In this document: in pieces, positions 14,311 through 20,931 of the stretch | Layout: every line of letters starts with the position of its first letter | Numbering within the stretch: position 1 is the stretch's first letter | Source of the DNA: an uncultured Clostridium sp. | GTDB lineage: Bacteria; Bacillota; Clostridia; Lachnospirales; Lachnospiraceae | Direction of reading: 5' to 3' | Length of the DNA: 23,978 bases | NCBI GenBank assembly: GCA_958349075.1 | Contig: CATWBR010000007.1 | Location: 1 to 23,978, forward strand | Notes under the pieces: generated by a model | Databases searched by the model: none | What the model was told of the DNA's origin: nothing | What the model saw: only the letters and a program-made list of their open reading frames with translations | Made by a program: the position numbers and the translations under genes

Positions 14311-15765
14311 ATGGTAACAAATGACGCGACAATACTGAAGCTAAAGCATGATGTACTTTACGAGGTAGCGAAGCTGGCGTGGGAAGATCAACTGGTGGAT
14401 GACAAGAGGGATGAACTTCCGGGAAAGATGATTCCGGGACCTCAGGCGCATTACCGCTGCTGTATTTATAAAGAGAGAGAAGTAATCAGACAGAGGGTGC
14501 GCCTTGCAGAAGGTAAATGCCCGACGGGAAGAAATACGAATAACGTCGTGCAGGTCATCAATGCGGCCTGTGAGGAGTGTCCGATTGCTTCCTATACGGT
14601 TACGGACAACTGCCGTAAATGTATGGGCAAGGCCTGCCAGAATTCCTGCCCCTTCGGAGCGATTACAATGGGCAACAACAAGGCATTTATTGACCCGGAC
14701 AAATGCCGTGAGTGCGGCAAATGTGCGACGGCCTGCCCGTATAACGCCATCGCCCACTTAGAGCGTCCCTGCAAGAAGGTGTGTCCGGTGGACGCCATCA
14801 CTTATGACGAGTACGGTATCTGTGTGATCGATGAGAAGAAATGCATCCAGTGCGGCGCCTGCATCCATAGCTGTCCGTTCGGTGCAATTGGTTCCAAGAC
14901 ATTTATGGTGGATGTCATCCGCCTGATCAATGCAGGAAAGAAAGTAGTCGCTATGCTGGCGCCTGCCACGGAAGGCCAGTTCGGTCCCGATATCACATTT
15001 GAAAGCTGGAGAACGGCTCTCAAAAAAGTCGGTTTTGCCGATATGATTGAGGTTGGACTGGGCGGCGACATGACGGCCTCTGCCGAGGCTGCCGAGTGGG
15101 CCGAGGCCTATAAAGAGGGCAAGAAGCTGACCACCTCCTGCTGCCCGGCGTTTGTAAACATGATTAAACAGCACTACCCGGAACTTTTAGACAATATGTC
15201 CACCACCGTATCTCCGATGTGCGGTGTTTCCAGAATGCTGAAAGCGGAGGATCCTGAGATTGTCACCGTATTTATCGGGCCGTGTATTGCAAAGAAGAGC
15301 GAGACATTGGATCTGAACATCCAGGGCAATGCCGATTATGCAATGACCTACGGTGAAATCCGTGCCATGCTCCGTGCAAAAGACGTGGTTCTTGAACCGG
15401 AGGAGAATGTAAACCAGCAGGCCAGCGTATTTGGAAAGCGCTTCGGCAACGGCGGAGGCGTTACGGCCGCTGTGCTTGAATGCCTGAAGGAAATGGATGA
15501 AAACACGGATATCAAGGTCGCAAAATGTAACGGCGCGGCAGAGTGTAAGAAAGCGCTCCTTCTCCTGAAAATGGGAAGACTGCCGGAGGACTTCGTCGAG
15601 GGTATGGCCTGTGTGGGCGGCTGTGTCGGAGGACCAAGCAGCCACAAGGGTGAGGTTGAGGCCAGAAAGTCAAGGGATAAACTGATTGCCGAGGCCGATG
15701 CAAGACAGGTGAACGAGAACCTGAAGCAGTATAAGATGGAAGCGTTCTCGATGCACAGGCATTAA
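14311..15765 (+). CDS. hydA: Catalytic [FeFe]-hydrogenase, group B-like
   Basis: Predicted monomeric hydrogenase, 484 aa, that makes or consumes H2 with ferredoxin-type electron transfer in the cytoplasm. The N-terminal part is cysteine-rich, with [4Fe-4S] motifs at Cys101/104/109/113, Cys132/135/138/142, Cys154/158 (short) and Cys178/181/184/188, plus additional cysteines at 50, 51, 70, 87 and 90. H-cluster loops are TTSCCPAF (L1; proton-transfer Cys277, ligand Cys278), IGPCIAKK (L2; Cys325, Lys328) and EGMACVGGC (L3; Met432, ligands Cys434 and Cys438). GPC in place of MPC and the CVGGCVGGP ending fit group B. All catalytic residues lost in HydS are present here except the L2 Met. It lies 14 bp after the phosphatase gene with AGGAGG. 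The HydEFG maturases needed to build the cluster must be encoded elsewhere. Confidence 0.92.
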   Translation: MVTNDATILKLKHDVLYEVAKLAWEDQLVDDKRDELPGKMIPGPQAHYRCCIYKEREVIRQRVRLAEGKCPTGRNTNNVVQVINAACEECPIASYTVTDNCRKCMGKACQNSCPFGAITMGNNKAFIDPDKCRECGKCATACPYNAIAHLERPCKKVCPVDAITYDEYGICVIDEKKCIQCGACIHSCPFGAIGSKTFMVDVIRLINAGKKVVAMLAPATEGQFGPDITFESWRTALKKVGFADMIEVGLGGDMTASAEAAEWAEAYKEGKKLTTSCCPAFVNMIKQHYPELLDNMSTTVSPMCGVSRMLKAEDPEIVTVFIGPCIAKKSETLDLNIQGNADYAMTYGEIRAMLRAKDVVLEPEENVNQQASVFGKRFGNGGGVTAAVLECLKEMDENTDIKVAKCNGAAECKKALLLLKMGRLPEDFVEGMACVGGCVGGPSSHKGEVEARKSRDKLIAEADARQVNENLKQYKMEAFSMHRH

Positions 15766-15840
15766 GGAAGAAAGGTTTTTTAATACGGTTTTTGTTATAT
15801 GATGGCAGTTGAAAACCACTGTATAGATATTGAATAAAGG

Positions 15841-15895
15841 CAGCCCCAAACAAGCGCGGAACAGCGGAATTGTTTGGGGCTGACCTTGTTTTTCA
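15841..15895 (+). terminator. Strong intrinsic terminator of the hydrogenase operon
   Basis: CAGCCCCAAACAA (15841-15853) pairs perfectly with TTGTTTGGGGCTG (15870-15882), followed by ACC and TTGTTTTTC. It lies 75 bp after the hydA stop. The gap 15766-15840 has a short CAGT/ACTG hairpin and T-rich stretches but no gene. Confidence 0.92.
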
Positions 15896-15923
15896 TTTCA
15901 TAGGAAAGTTCGTCCTATGAAAT
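15895..15923. repeat. Perfect 11-bp inverted repeat bordering repeat copy B
   Basis: ATTTCATAGGA (15895-15905) pairs with TCCTATGAAAT (15913-15923) around a 7-nt loop, with no T run on either side. The right arm runs straight into repeat copy B. The ATGAAA part also precedes CGCTCCGCG in copy C, so it may be one end of the same element. Confidence 0.7.
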
Positions 15924-16021
15924 AAAAACGCTCCGCGAGGATCGCACTGAGGCGGTAAGGAATAATGTCGCCGCAGCGACCCGCCTCAGGCGGAGAATCC
16001 CGCGAGCGGGATTCTTTCTTA
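15924..16021. repeat. Dispersed GC-rich repeat, copy B
   Basis: The longest copy of the element also present at 1746-1835. It folds strongly: CTGAGGCGG (15947-15955) with CCGCCTCAG (15981-15989), and GAATCCCGC (15995-16003) with GCGGGATTC (16006-16014), the second followed by TTTCTT. That second hairpin is missing in copy A, which looks internally shorter. No open frame with a ribosome site is present, so this is a non-coding repeat, not an insertion sequence. Confidence 0.75.
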
Positions 16022-16040
16022 GAGATATTAACAGAGAAAA

Positions 16041-16069
16041 TAAACTGAAAAACACATTTACCGTATAAT
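16041..16069 (+). promoter_or_regulatory. Putative promoter of the acetyltransferase gene
   Basis: A perfect TATAAT is at 16064-16069, with a weak -35 TAAACT at 16041-16046 (17-bp spacer). The leader to the ATG at 16167 is about 90 nt and shows no attenuator-like leader peptide of the kind that controls inducible cat genes. Confidence 0.4.
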
Positions 16070-16166
16070 GGATTAACTCCACGGAGCGTCGATTGCAATA
16101 ATTCCGTTTCACAGATATGATTAGAACCGAAGCGGAAAAAGCAGCAGAGAAAAGAGAGGGAAGACA

Positions 16167-16823
16167 ATGAGTGGTTTCCAGCCAATCGATATGCAGACGT
16201 GGCCTATGGCAGAGGCTTTTTATTATTATACACAGATGGCGCCGACAAGCTATACCATTAATGTGGATATGGACGTGACGGTCTTAAGGGAGGCCTTAAA
16301 GACGGAGGGATATAAGTTTTTCCCGGCCTATCTCTATCTGGTGACCGGAGCGGTTTCAAGGCAGAAGGAACTGCGGGTGGCTGTGAAGGACGGTGTCCTG
16401 GGATATTGGGATTTCCTGACCCCGGCCTATCCCCAATTTCATGCCGATGACAGTACGACCTCGTTGTTATGGACGGAATACAGTGACAATTTCCCGGAAT
16501 TTTACAAACGGTATCTGGAAGACACGGAACAACACGGCGGGAGCCATGGAATTCTGACTTCCAAAGGGGTGCCTCCGTCCAATGCCTATATCATTTCCTG
16601 CATTCCGTGGTTCACGTTCAACAGTTTTTCGCTTCACAACCATGGGATAAAAGACTATTATCTGCCCAGCTTTGAAGCGGGAGGATTTACGGAAAAGAGC
16701 GTTGAGAAAACGGTTATGCCCCTGTCTGTCACGGTTCATCACGCCGCGACAGAAGGTTATCACTTGAAGCTGTTTTTTGATGAATTACAGGGGAGGATGA
16801 ATCATCCGAAAGAGTGGATGTAA
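16167..16823 (+). CDS. Chloramphenicol acetyltransferase-like protein, divergent active site
   Basis: Member of the CAT family (trimeric acetyl-CoA-dependent O-acetyltransferases), 218 aa, close to the usual ~215. Family landmarks: Trp12 near the N terminus, FFPAYLYLVTGAV (51-63), ISCIPWFTFNSFSL with Ser153, and TVHHAATEGYH. His192 matches the catalytic His195 of CAT-III. The known structural salt bridge Arg18-Asp199 of CAT-III is altered on both sides: the Arg position is Met14 (WPMAEAF) and the Asp position is Glu196. Catalysis may be retained, but chloramphenicol resistance should not be assumed; another acceptor is possible. GAGGGAAG precedes the ATG. It lies alone between repeat copies B and C. 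Confidence 0.82.
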   Translation: MSGFQPIDMQTWPMAEAFYYYTQMAPTSYTINVDMDVTVLREALKTEGYKFFPAYLYLVTGAVSRQKELRVAVKDGVLGYWDFLTPAYPQFHADDSTTSLLWTEYSDNFPEFYKRYLEDTEQHGGSHGILTSKGVPPSNAYIISCIPWFTFNSFSLHNHGIKDYYLPSFEAGGFTEKSVEKTVMPLSVTVHHAATEGYHLKLFFDELQGRMNHPKEWM

Positions 16824-16828
16824 GACAT

Positions 16829-16866
16829 GAAAATCACCCGCTCCGCGCTCCGGAATAAGGAGATAT
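16829..16866. repeat. Fragment of the dispersed repeat, copy C
   Basis: ATGAAAATCACCCGCTCCGC and then GGAATAAGGAGATAT resemble the first ~45 bp of copies A and B with the middle deleted. It starts within 10 bp of the acetyltransferase stop. It is short, so relatedness is less sure than for A and B. Confidence 0.4.
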
Positions 16867-16894
16867 TTAAAAGCTCCCGGAATTGTGGTAGAAT
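16866..16894 (+). promoter_or_regulatory. Putative promoter of the DHFR/RibD-like gene
   Basis: TTTAAA (16866-16871) and TAGAAT (16889-16894) are separated by 17 bp, with an extended -10 TGG at 16886-16888. The leader is ~35 nt with GAGGAGG before the ATG. Confidence 0.55.
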
Positions 16895-16933
16895 AGGGAG
16901 GTCAACGGCAAAATCGAATGAGGAGGCAGCAGG

Positions 16934-17464
16934 ATGAAGAAAGTAGTTTTATTTATCGCAATGAGTCTTGACGGATATATTGCCGATGGGAACGGCGGAG
17001 TGGAATGGCTGAAGGGACAGGCTTCCGGTGCGGACGACATGGTATCCTATTATGAATTTATTAAGGATATCGATACGGTTGTTATGGGCGCCAACACCTA
17101 TAATCAGCTTGTCACAGAACTCTCTCCCGATGAATGGATGTATCATGGCCTTACAAGTTATATCATAACGCATCATCAGAAGCAGCCAACGGATGAAATT
17201 ATTTTTACCGGACAAAATCCGGTTGATCTTGTGGAGAAGTTGAAGCAGAATCCGGGAAAAGGGATTTGGATCTGCGGCGGCGCCGACATTGCCAGGCAGC
17301 TTATCAGCAATGACTTGATAGACAGATATTACATTTCGGTTATCCCTACCATTCTGGGAAAAGGGATTCGTCTGTTCGGTGATACAAAAAATGAGATAGA
17401 ATTACAACTGACAGGTACAAAAAGTTACAATGGTATTGTTGATTTAATCTATGAACACAGATAG
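16934..17464 (+). CDS. Dihydrofolate reductase/RibD C-terminal family protein
   Basis: Predicted NADPH-dependent reductase of the RibD_C/DHFR-like fold (YwjB/YyaP type), 176 aa, cytoplasmic. The N-terminal KKVVLFIAMSLDGYIADGNGGVEWL is the family signature. The nucleotide-binding strand is KGIWICGGADIARQLI (about 113-128), followed by DRYYISVIPTILGKGIRLF, typical of these proteins. They are usually annotated as dihydrofolate reductase-like, but true substrates are mostly unknown. It has its own promoter and ends inside a perfect palindrome. It converges on the second LysR gene. Confidence 0.88.
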   Translation: MKKVVLFIAMSLDGYIADGNGGVEWLKGQASGADDMVSYYEFIKDIDTVVMGANTYNQLVTELSPDEWMYHGLTSYIITHHQKQPTDEIIFTGQNPVDLVEKLKQNPGKGIWICGGADIARQLISNDLIDRYYISVIPTILGKGIRLFGDTKNEIELQLTGTKSYNGIVDLIYEHR

Positions 17465-17496
17465 TTAAGGAGTCCGGCATGCCGGACTCCTTAACT
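17463..17496. terminator. 34-bp perfect palindrome, probable bidirectional terminator
   Basis: AGTTAAGGAGTCCGGCA (17463-17479) is followed with no spacer by its exact reverse complement (17480-17496). It overlaps the last two bases of the DHFR-like stop codon and lies 13 bp from the end of the convergent LysR gene. Only short T runs follow (TGTTTC on plus), so termination strength is uncertain. Confidence 0.7.
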
Positions 17497-17509
17497 GTTT
17501 CAAACCTTA

Positions 17510-18391
17510 TTATTCTGACGTCTTATATTCCAAATCCAGCTGTCTTATGAATTCCTTTAATACGAGATTTCCCGCCAGGCTTTTATAATATACCCCGAAA
17601 CTGAGCGGGGCTGCTCCGCTTACCGGTATATAACAGAGTCCGTCGTCTCTGCGGCCGGGATAATCGGGAAGCAGGGAAAAGCCAAGCCCTGATTTTATCA
17701 TGGCCAGGGTGGCTTCATATCCATCTACGAAAAAAAGTTCGGACGGATGGAGGGCGGAAGATGCGCGCACCTGGATTTGCAGGACCGGGGAGGGGAGTCT
17801 GTGCGGCTCACAGGTGATCATCGGCCCCTTAAGTTCATCCAGCGTCAGTGAACTGCGGCCCGCGAAAGGGTGTTCTGCGGTGCATACGCAGGCGATTGGC
17901 CGTTTGTTTAGTTCATGGAAAAAACCAAGAGGCTTTTTGGACTCCTCATGGCGGAAGGCAAACATCACGTGAAGCCTTCCCTCGTCGAGAAGATTTGCCA
18001 TGGACTTGAACGGAATCTGTTTGATGGAGGGGTGAAGCGCAGGAAATGTACCGAGCATCTTTGCGATGACAGGAGGCAGGAGTTCGAGCTCGGACTGGTT
18101 ATGGCAGCCGATATCCAGGGTCTGGAATTCTTTCGCCCCCGTTCCCAGCCTGTTTTTAGCGGTGACGGCGATCTTTAAGATCCCGGAAGCATCTTCTATA
18201 AACATAAACCCGGCATGGGTCAGGCTCACGCTTTTGCTGGTCCTTGCAAACAGTTTTGTCCCCAATTCATCCTCCAGTGAGGTGATTTGGTGGCTGACAG
18301 CCGGCTGGGTAATTTTTAAGACTTCCGCAGCCCTGGAAAAATTGAGATATTCTGCGACTGCCATAAAGCATTCAAGCTGTACCGTATTCAT
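17510..18391 (-). CDS. LysR-family transcriptional regulator (second)
   Basis: Regulator of 293 aa, normal LysR length. The winged HTH is at residues 1-60 (MNTVQLECFMAVAEYLNFS, AEVLKITQPAVSHQITSLEDEL, FARTSKSVSLTHAG). The effector domain starts near residue 88 (LDIGCHNQSELELLPPVIAKML). The ATG at 18391 begins the HTH and has GGGAGGG upstream; the open frame continues 35 codons further through promoter DNA. It is divergent from the MarR/ABC exporter operon and shares a control region with it. Its targets are not evident; it may act on the exporter or on distant genes. Confidence 0.92.
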   Translation of the reverse strand: MNTVQLECFMAVAEYLNFSRAAEVLKITQPAVSHQITSLEDELGTKLFARTSKSVSLTHAGFMFIEDASGILKIAVTAKNRLGTGAKEFQTLDIGCHNQSELELLPPVIAKMLGTFPALHPSIKQIPFKSMANLLDEGRLHVMFAFRHEESKKPLGFFHELNKRPIACVCTAEHPFAGRSSLTLDELKGPMITCEPHRLPSPVLQIQVRASSALHPSELFFVDGYEATLAMIKSGLGFSLLPDYPGRRDDGLCYIPVSGAAPLSFGVYYKSLAGNLVLKEFIRQLDLEYKTSE

Positions 18392-18512
18392 ATAAACCCT
18401 CCCTGTTGTGCGATAAATCTTATGGCTGATGCCGCTAAAGCGCCGCGCCGCGGGCGAAAAATAGAGGATATTAAAAGTAAATTTAATATATATCAATAAA
18501 AGTTATTTATAG

Positions 18513-18559
18513 ATTATAACATATTTGAATTTCACATTCAATGAAAATAGAGTTATAAA
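18513..18559. promoter_or_regulatory. Overlapping divergent promoters with a shared TTGAAT-N5-ATTCAA dyad
   Basis: The dyad TTGAAT (18525-18530), TTCAC, ATTCAA (18536-18541) is perfect. On the minus strand TTGAAT (18536-18541) and TATAAT (18513-18518) are 17 bp apart and fit the LysR gene. On the plus strand TTCACA (18531-18536) and TATAAA (18554-18559) are 17 bp apart and fit the MarR gene. A protein bound to the dyad would cover both -35 boxes. The size and symmetry suit a MarR dimer. Confidence 0.6.
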
Positions 18560-18607
18560 ATATAAGGAAGGTAACTGTTAGCAAGCGAACAAAGGTGATG
18601 AGGTGAG

Positions 18608-19060
18608 ATGATGGAACTGAGAGAGAGCCTGCTGCTCTGGAATCTGAAAAAAGTAAATCTGGAACTGGAAAGTGTAATGAACGGCCTTTTGGAAGAACTG
18701 GGGCTGACGGCATCTCAGGGAACAATCCTGCTCTATGTACTGCAGCATCAGGAGACGGGAATCTGTTCGGCCGAAATCCACAGAACCTTTGGAATTGCCA
18801 GGCCTACCGTTTCCAATCTGCTTAAAAAGCTCAGGCAGAAGGAGTATATACAGTTTGAAAACTGTCCGAATGACGACAGGCAGAAGATGATTCTGGCAAC
18901 CCAAAAAGGGGCAGACGTGAAGACTGTGCTGGATTTCAGGATAACGAGTATGGAGCAGGAACTTCTCAGAGACGTGACGGACGGGGAAGAGAGAATAATG
19001 TTCGAATGCTTCAAAAAACTGGAACAGAACCTGCGGACATACAAAATTTCCTGTGACTGA
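18608..19060 (+). CDS. MarR-family transcriptional regulator
   Basis: Winged-helix regulator of 150 aa. The HTH is in GICSAEIHRTFGIARPTVSNLLKKLRQKEYI (about 52-82), and the wing in CPNDDRQKMILATQKGADV, with the Asp-Arg pair typical of MarR proteins. Such regulators usually repress an adjacent exporter until a small, often phenolic or drug-like ligand binds. Here the two ABC genes begin 110 bp downstream, consistent with autorepression and exporter control through the dyad at 18525-18541. AAAGGTG lies 10 nt before the first ATG; an ATG at 18611 is an alternative. Ligand is unknown. Confidence 0.9.
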   Translation: MMELRESLLLWNLKKVNLELESVMNGLLEELGLTASQGTILLYVLQHQETGICSAEIHRTFGIARPTVSNLLKKLRQKEYIQFENCPNDDRQKMILATQKGADVKTVLDFRITSMEQELLRDVTDGEERIMFECFKKLEQNLRTYKISCD

Positions 19061-19170
19061 CGGAATAAGGAGGTTTCTGCATTCCTGCCCGTTGCGGGAG
19101 AGCATTCCGTGTCTGCTTTTCCAAACGGCGGCGCGGATATTAAGAAAGTGAGAAGGAGATGATTTGAAAT

Positions 19171-20931
19171 ATGAGAACAATTTTAGGACAGCTTAAACAG
19201 TACAAAAAAGATTCGATTCTGACACCCCTGTTTACAGCTTTAGAGGTCATTATGGAGGTGATGCTTCCCTTCATTACAGCTCTTATCATTGATGAGGGCA
19301 TTCAGGGCGAAAATATGAATAAGGTGTATTTTTACGGCGGCATCATGATTGCTATGGCGGCCGTCAGCCTGGTGTCGGGAGCTATGGCGGGTAAATATGC
19401 GGCCAGCGCCTCTTCGGGCCTGGCCTGCAATTTAAGGCAGGGCATCTATGATAAGATACAGACGTATTCATTTTCCAACATCGACAGATTCAGCACGGCC
19501 AGTCTGGTAACACGAATGACCACAGATGTGACGAATATCCAGAATGCTTACCAGATGTGTATCAGAATCGCGGTCCGTTCCCCTCTGATGCTTATATGCA
19601 GTATGGTGATGTCTTTCATGATAAGCCCGAAGCTGAGTATGGTTTTCCTCTGTGCCATACTGTTTCTTGGCTGCATCCTGGGATGTATTATGATGGCGGC
19701 GCGAAAGGTATTTGATGTCGTGTTCAGAAAATATGACGATTTAAATGCAGGAGTCCAGGAAAACGTATCCGGTATCCGCGTTGTAAAAGCCTACGTCAGG
19801 GAGGACTACGAAAACAGGAAATTCTCCAAAGCGGCGGAAAACCTGCGCAGGCTGTTTGTCAAAGCCGAGGGGCTGCTGGCATTTAACAACCCGGCCATGA
19901 TGCTTGTCGTCTATGGCTGTATTATCGCAATCTCCTGGTTTGGCGCCAAATTTATCGTAGCCGGCACCATGACCAGCGGAGAATTGACTTCCCTTTTCAG
20001 CTATATAATGTCGATTATGATGTCTTTAATGATGCTTTCCATGGTATTTGTCATGCTTACGATGAGCGCCGCCAGTATCAGGAGAATTGAGGAAGTATTT
20101 AAAGAGGAACCCGATATCCGCAATCCGGAAAAACCTCTGGAGGAAGTGAAAGACGGCAGCATCCATTTTAACAGCGTAACCTTTTCCTACAGGAAGGGAA
20201 GCGGAAAAAAGGCCCTGTCGGGGATTGACCTTCATATCAATTCAGGGGAAACGATTGGAGTCATTGGAGGTACGGGAAGCGGAAAATCCAGTCTGGTCAA
20301 TCTGATCAGCCGTCTCTATGACGCAGACGACGGTTCCGTGTCTGTCGGGGGACAGGATGTGAGGCAGTACGACCTGGAAAAACTGCGCGATGCGGTCGCT
20401 GTGGTTCTTCAGAAAAATGTTCTGTTTTCCGGAACGATTCTGGAAAACCTGCGATGGGGCAACGAGGAGGCGACGGAGGAAGAGTGCCGGGAGGCATGCC
20501 GGGCCGCCTGTGCCGACGAATTTATAGAGCTTCTGCCCGGGAAATACGATGCTTATATTGAGCGGGGAGGCGTCAATGTTTCGGGAGGACAGAAGCAGAG
20601 GCTCTGTATTGCAAGGGCGCTCCTTAAAAAACCAAAGATTCTGATTCTGGACGATTCCACAAGTGCCGTAGATACGGCGACGGATGCCAAGATACGGGAT
20701 GCCTTTGCGAGGGTGATTCCGGGAACCACAAAGCTCATTATTGCCCAGCGGATTTCAAGTGTCAGCCATGCCGACAGAATCCTGGTGCTGGACGACGGAA
20801 AAATTAATGGTTTTGGAACTCATGAGGAACTGCTTGAAACGAATGAAATCTATCGGGAAATATATGAATCACAGAATAAGGGCGGGGGAGATTTCGACCA
20901 GCCCGGAACAGGAAAGGAAGGTGCGGCCTGA
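19171..20931 (+). CDS. Heterodimeric ABC exporter, degenerate-site half (BmrC/TM287-like)
   Basis: Half-transporter of 586 aa: six-helix membrane domain (about 1-305) then ATPase domain. Walker A is GGTGSGKS (366-373), signature VSGGQ (470-474), and Walker B ILILDD. The catalytic Glu is replaced by Asp495 and the H-loop His by Gln526 (IIAQRIS). This is the known pattern of the partner that forms the non-hydrolysing site in heterodimeric exporters such as TM287/288 and BmrCD. It probably exports a drug or metabolite under MarR control. AAGGAG precedes the ATG. Its stop overlaps the next start by one base. The 110-bp gap after MarR has no clear promoter. Confidence 0.92.
   Translation: MRTILGQLKQYKKDSILTPLFTALEVIMEVMLPFITALIIDEGIQGENMNKVYFYGGIMIAMAAVSLVSGAMAGKYAASASSGLACNLRQGIYDKIQTYSFSNIDRFSTASLVTRMTTDVTNIQNAYQMCIRIAVRSPLMLICSMVMSFMISPKLSMVFLCAILFLGCILGCIMMAARKVFDVVFRKYDDLNAGVQENVSGIRVVKAYVREDYENRKFSKAAENLRRLFVKAEGLLAFNNPAMMLVVYGCIIAISWFGAKFIVAGTMTSGELTSLFSYIMSIMMSLMMLSMVFVMLTMSAASIRRIEEVFKEEPDIRNPEKPLEEVKDGSIHFNSVTFSYRKGSGKKALSGIDLHINSGETIGVIGGTGSGKSSLVNLISRLYDADDGSVSVGGQDVRQYDLEKLRDAVAVVLQKNVLFSGTILENLRWGNEEATEEECREACRAACADEFIELLPGKYDAYIERGGVNVSGGQKQRLCIARALLKKPKILILDDSTSAVDTATDAKIRDAFARVIPGTTKLIIAQRISSVSHADRILVLDDGKINGFGTHEELLETNEIYREIYESQNKGGGDFDQPGTGKEGAA

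Noticed and set aside
15895..16021. Insertion sequence or CRISPR-like repeat
   Set aside because: No transposase frame, no regular repeat-spacer pattern; it fits a small non-coding dispersed repeat instead.
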